Assembly (NCBI GenBank): GCA_002081555.1
Contig: KV921080.1
Span: 1-41,869 of the forward strand
Reading direction: 5' to 3'
DNA: 41,869 nucleotides
Origin: Protostelium mycophagum
Lineage: Eukaryota > Evosea > Variosea > Protosteliida > Protosteliaceae
Below the pieces are notes generated by a model that made no database searches, was not told where the DNA came from, and saw only the letters and a list, made by a program, of their open reading frames with translations. Positions 41,548-41,869 of this stretch are shown one piece after another (the stretch's first letter is position 1; each line of letters opens with the position of its first letter). A program made the translations under genes and the position numbers.

Positions 41548-41768
41548 TTATCTGTGGTACAGGGTTTTTCTTCTGGTGATTTGTGGATTATTCTGCAAAG
41601 CCACTTCAGCTGCTGCCTCTTGTGCTCTTTTTTTAGTAGGTCCGCATGCTTTGGCCATGATCTGATCTCCTTCCATGAAAGCTGGAGAAGGTGAGATGGT
41701 GATTGTTTAGAGGTCAAAAACTAACCAGCTTCATATACAAAGCCAAATGGTGTGTGCAGCTCTTCCAC
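41548..41768 (-). CDS. Double-stranded RNA-binding domain, C-terminal exons of a partial gene
   Basis: Two exons, 41768-41726 and 41681-41548, join across a 44-nt intron in phase. The product reads VEELHTPFGFVYEAAFMEGD, then AKACGPTKKRAQEAAAEVAL, ending NPQITRRKTLYHR before TAA at 41550-41548. This matches the second half of a dsRBM: Phe/Tyr strands, a Gly-x-x-Lys-Lys motif and the Ala-rich last helix (KKRAQEAAAEVAL) that contacts RNA. There is no in-frame ATG upstream of the first exon and it begins right after a consensus AG, so earlier exons should lie beyond or around the 5S rRNA gene just upstream. Alternatively it is a gene fragment. Function beyond dsRNA binding cannot be told. Confidence 0.65.
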
Positions 41769-41800
41769 CTTTCAAAGTCAGAAAATACACGTCTCAAGCT

Positions 41801-41805
41801 AAAAA
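41801..41805 (-). terminator. RNA polymerase III terminator of the 5S gene
   Basis: Five T residues on the minus strand directly after the 5S 3' end. Confidence 0.7.
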
Positions 41806-41869
41806 GAGTTCGTCACGAGGGCTTCCCAAGTGGTCTCCCACCTTAGTACTGGCCTCGCTCAGACACGCT
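41806..41869 (-). rRNA. 5S ribosomal RNA, 3' half, truncated by window edge
   Basis: On the minus strand the sequence GAGGCCAGTACTAAGGTGGG followed by AGACCACTTGGGAAG and a CTCGTGACGAACTC end closely follows the eukaryotic 5S pattern (compare vertebrate TAGTACTTGGATGGGAGACC and GCCTGGGAA). It stops at a TTTTT run (41805-41801), the RNA polymerase III terminator. About 64 of some 120 nt are inside the window; the 5' half lies beyond 41869. Confidence 0.88.

Overview
This is eukaryotic nuclear DNA from a compact protist genome. The genes carry many short GT-AG introns (often 39-75 nt), intergenic gaps are mostly 80-600 bp, neighbouring genes are divergent or convergent, and AATAAA signals often sit at or just after the stop codon. 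The mix (ankyrin-RapGAP signalling, EF-hand coiled-coil, SAGA subunit, secreted amylase and beta-1,3-glucanase, a giant Ser/Thr-rich surface protein) fits a free-living, particle-feeding amoeboid protist. A variosean or protostelid amoebozoan is my guess; the sequence alone does not prove it.

Layout. 1-1174: no recognised gene, one 172-bp tandem duplication. 1175-7597: SRR1-like gene (-), NUDCD2-like gene (+), then a multi-exon ankyrin-repeat RapGAP (+). 7774-16627: one very large surface-protein gene (+) of about 2,860 codons, with signal peptide, a two-helix membrane hairpin, two hexapeptide Ser/Thr arrays and a REJ/Ig-like middle. 16671-18659: CLP1 (-). 18810-20976: MYND-finger protein (+). 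21372-23162: ABC-F ATPase (+). 23460-26291: OPT oligopeptide transporter (-). 26923-30994: EF-hand/coiled-coil protein ending in a Cys cluster (-). 31106-32859: SPT3-like SAGA subunit (+). 33483-34407: small protein kinase (+). 34847-36800: secreted alpha-amylase (-). 37090-38982: SLC35-type transporter (-). 39843-41247: secreted GH5 exo-beta-1,3-glucanase (-). 41548-41768: C-terminal part of a double-stranded-RNA-binding-domain gene (-). 41806-41869: 3' half of a 5S rRNA gene (-), cut by the window edge.

Functionally, the amylase, glucanase and oligopeptide transporter fit extracellular or phagosomal digestion followed by peptide uptake. The surface protein is a candidate coat or adhesion molecule. 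CLP1, SPT3-like and 5S rRNA are core gene-expression components. I see no CRISPR, no tRNA and no recognisable transposon or viral copy. The most unusual signals are the surface protein itself, a family of introns sharing GAAATTTC and TTCACGGAAA words, a recurrent CGTTGTAG acceptor, at least 17 copies of TGACGTCA, poly(A) hexamers overlapping stop codons, and a 5S rRNA gene lying immediately upstream of an internal exon of another gene.
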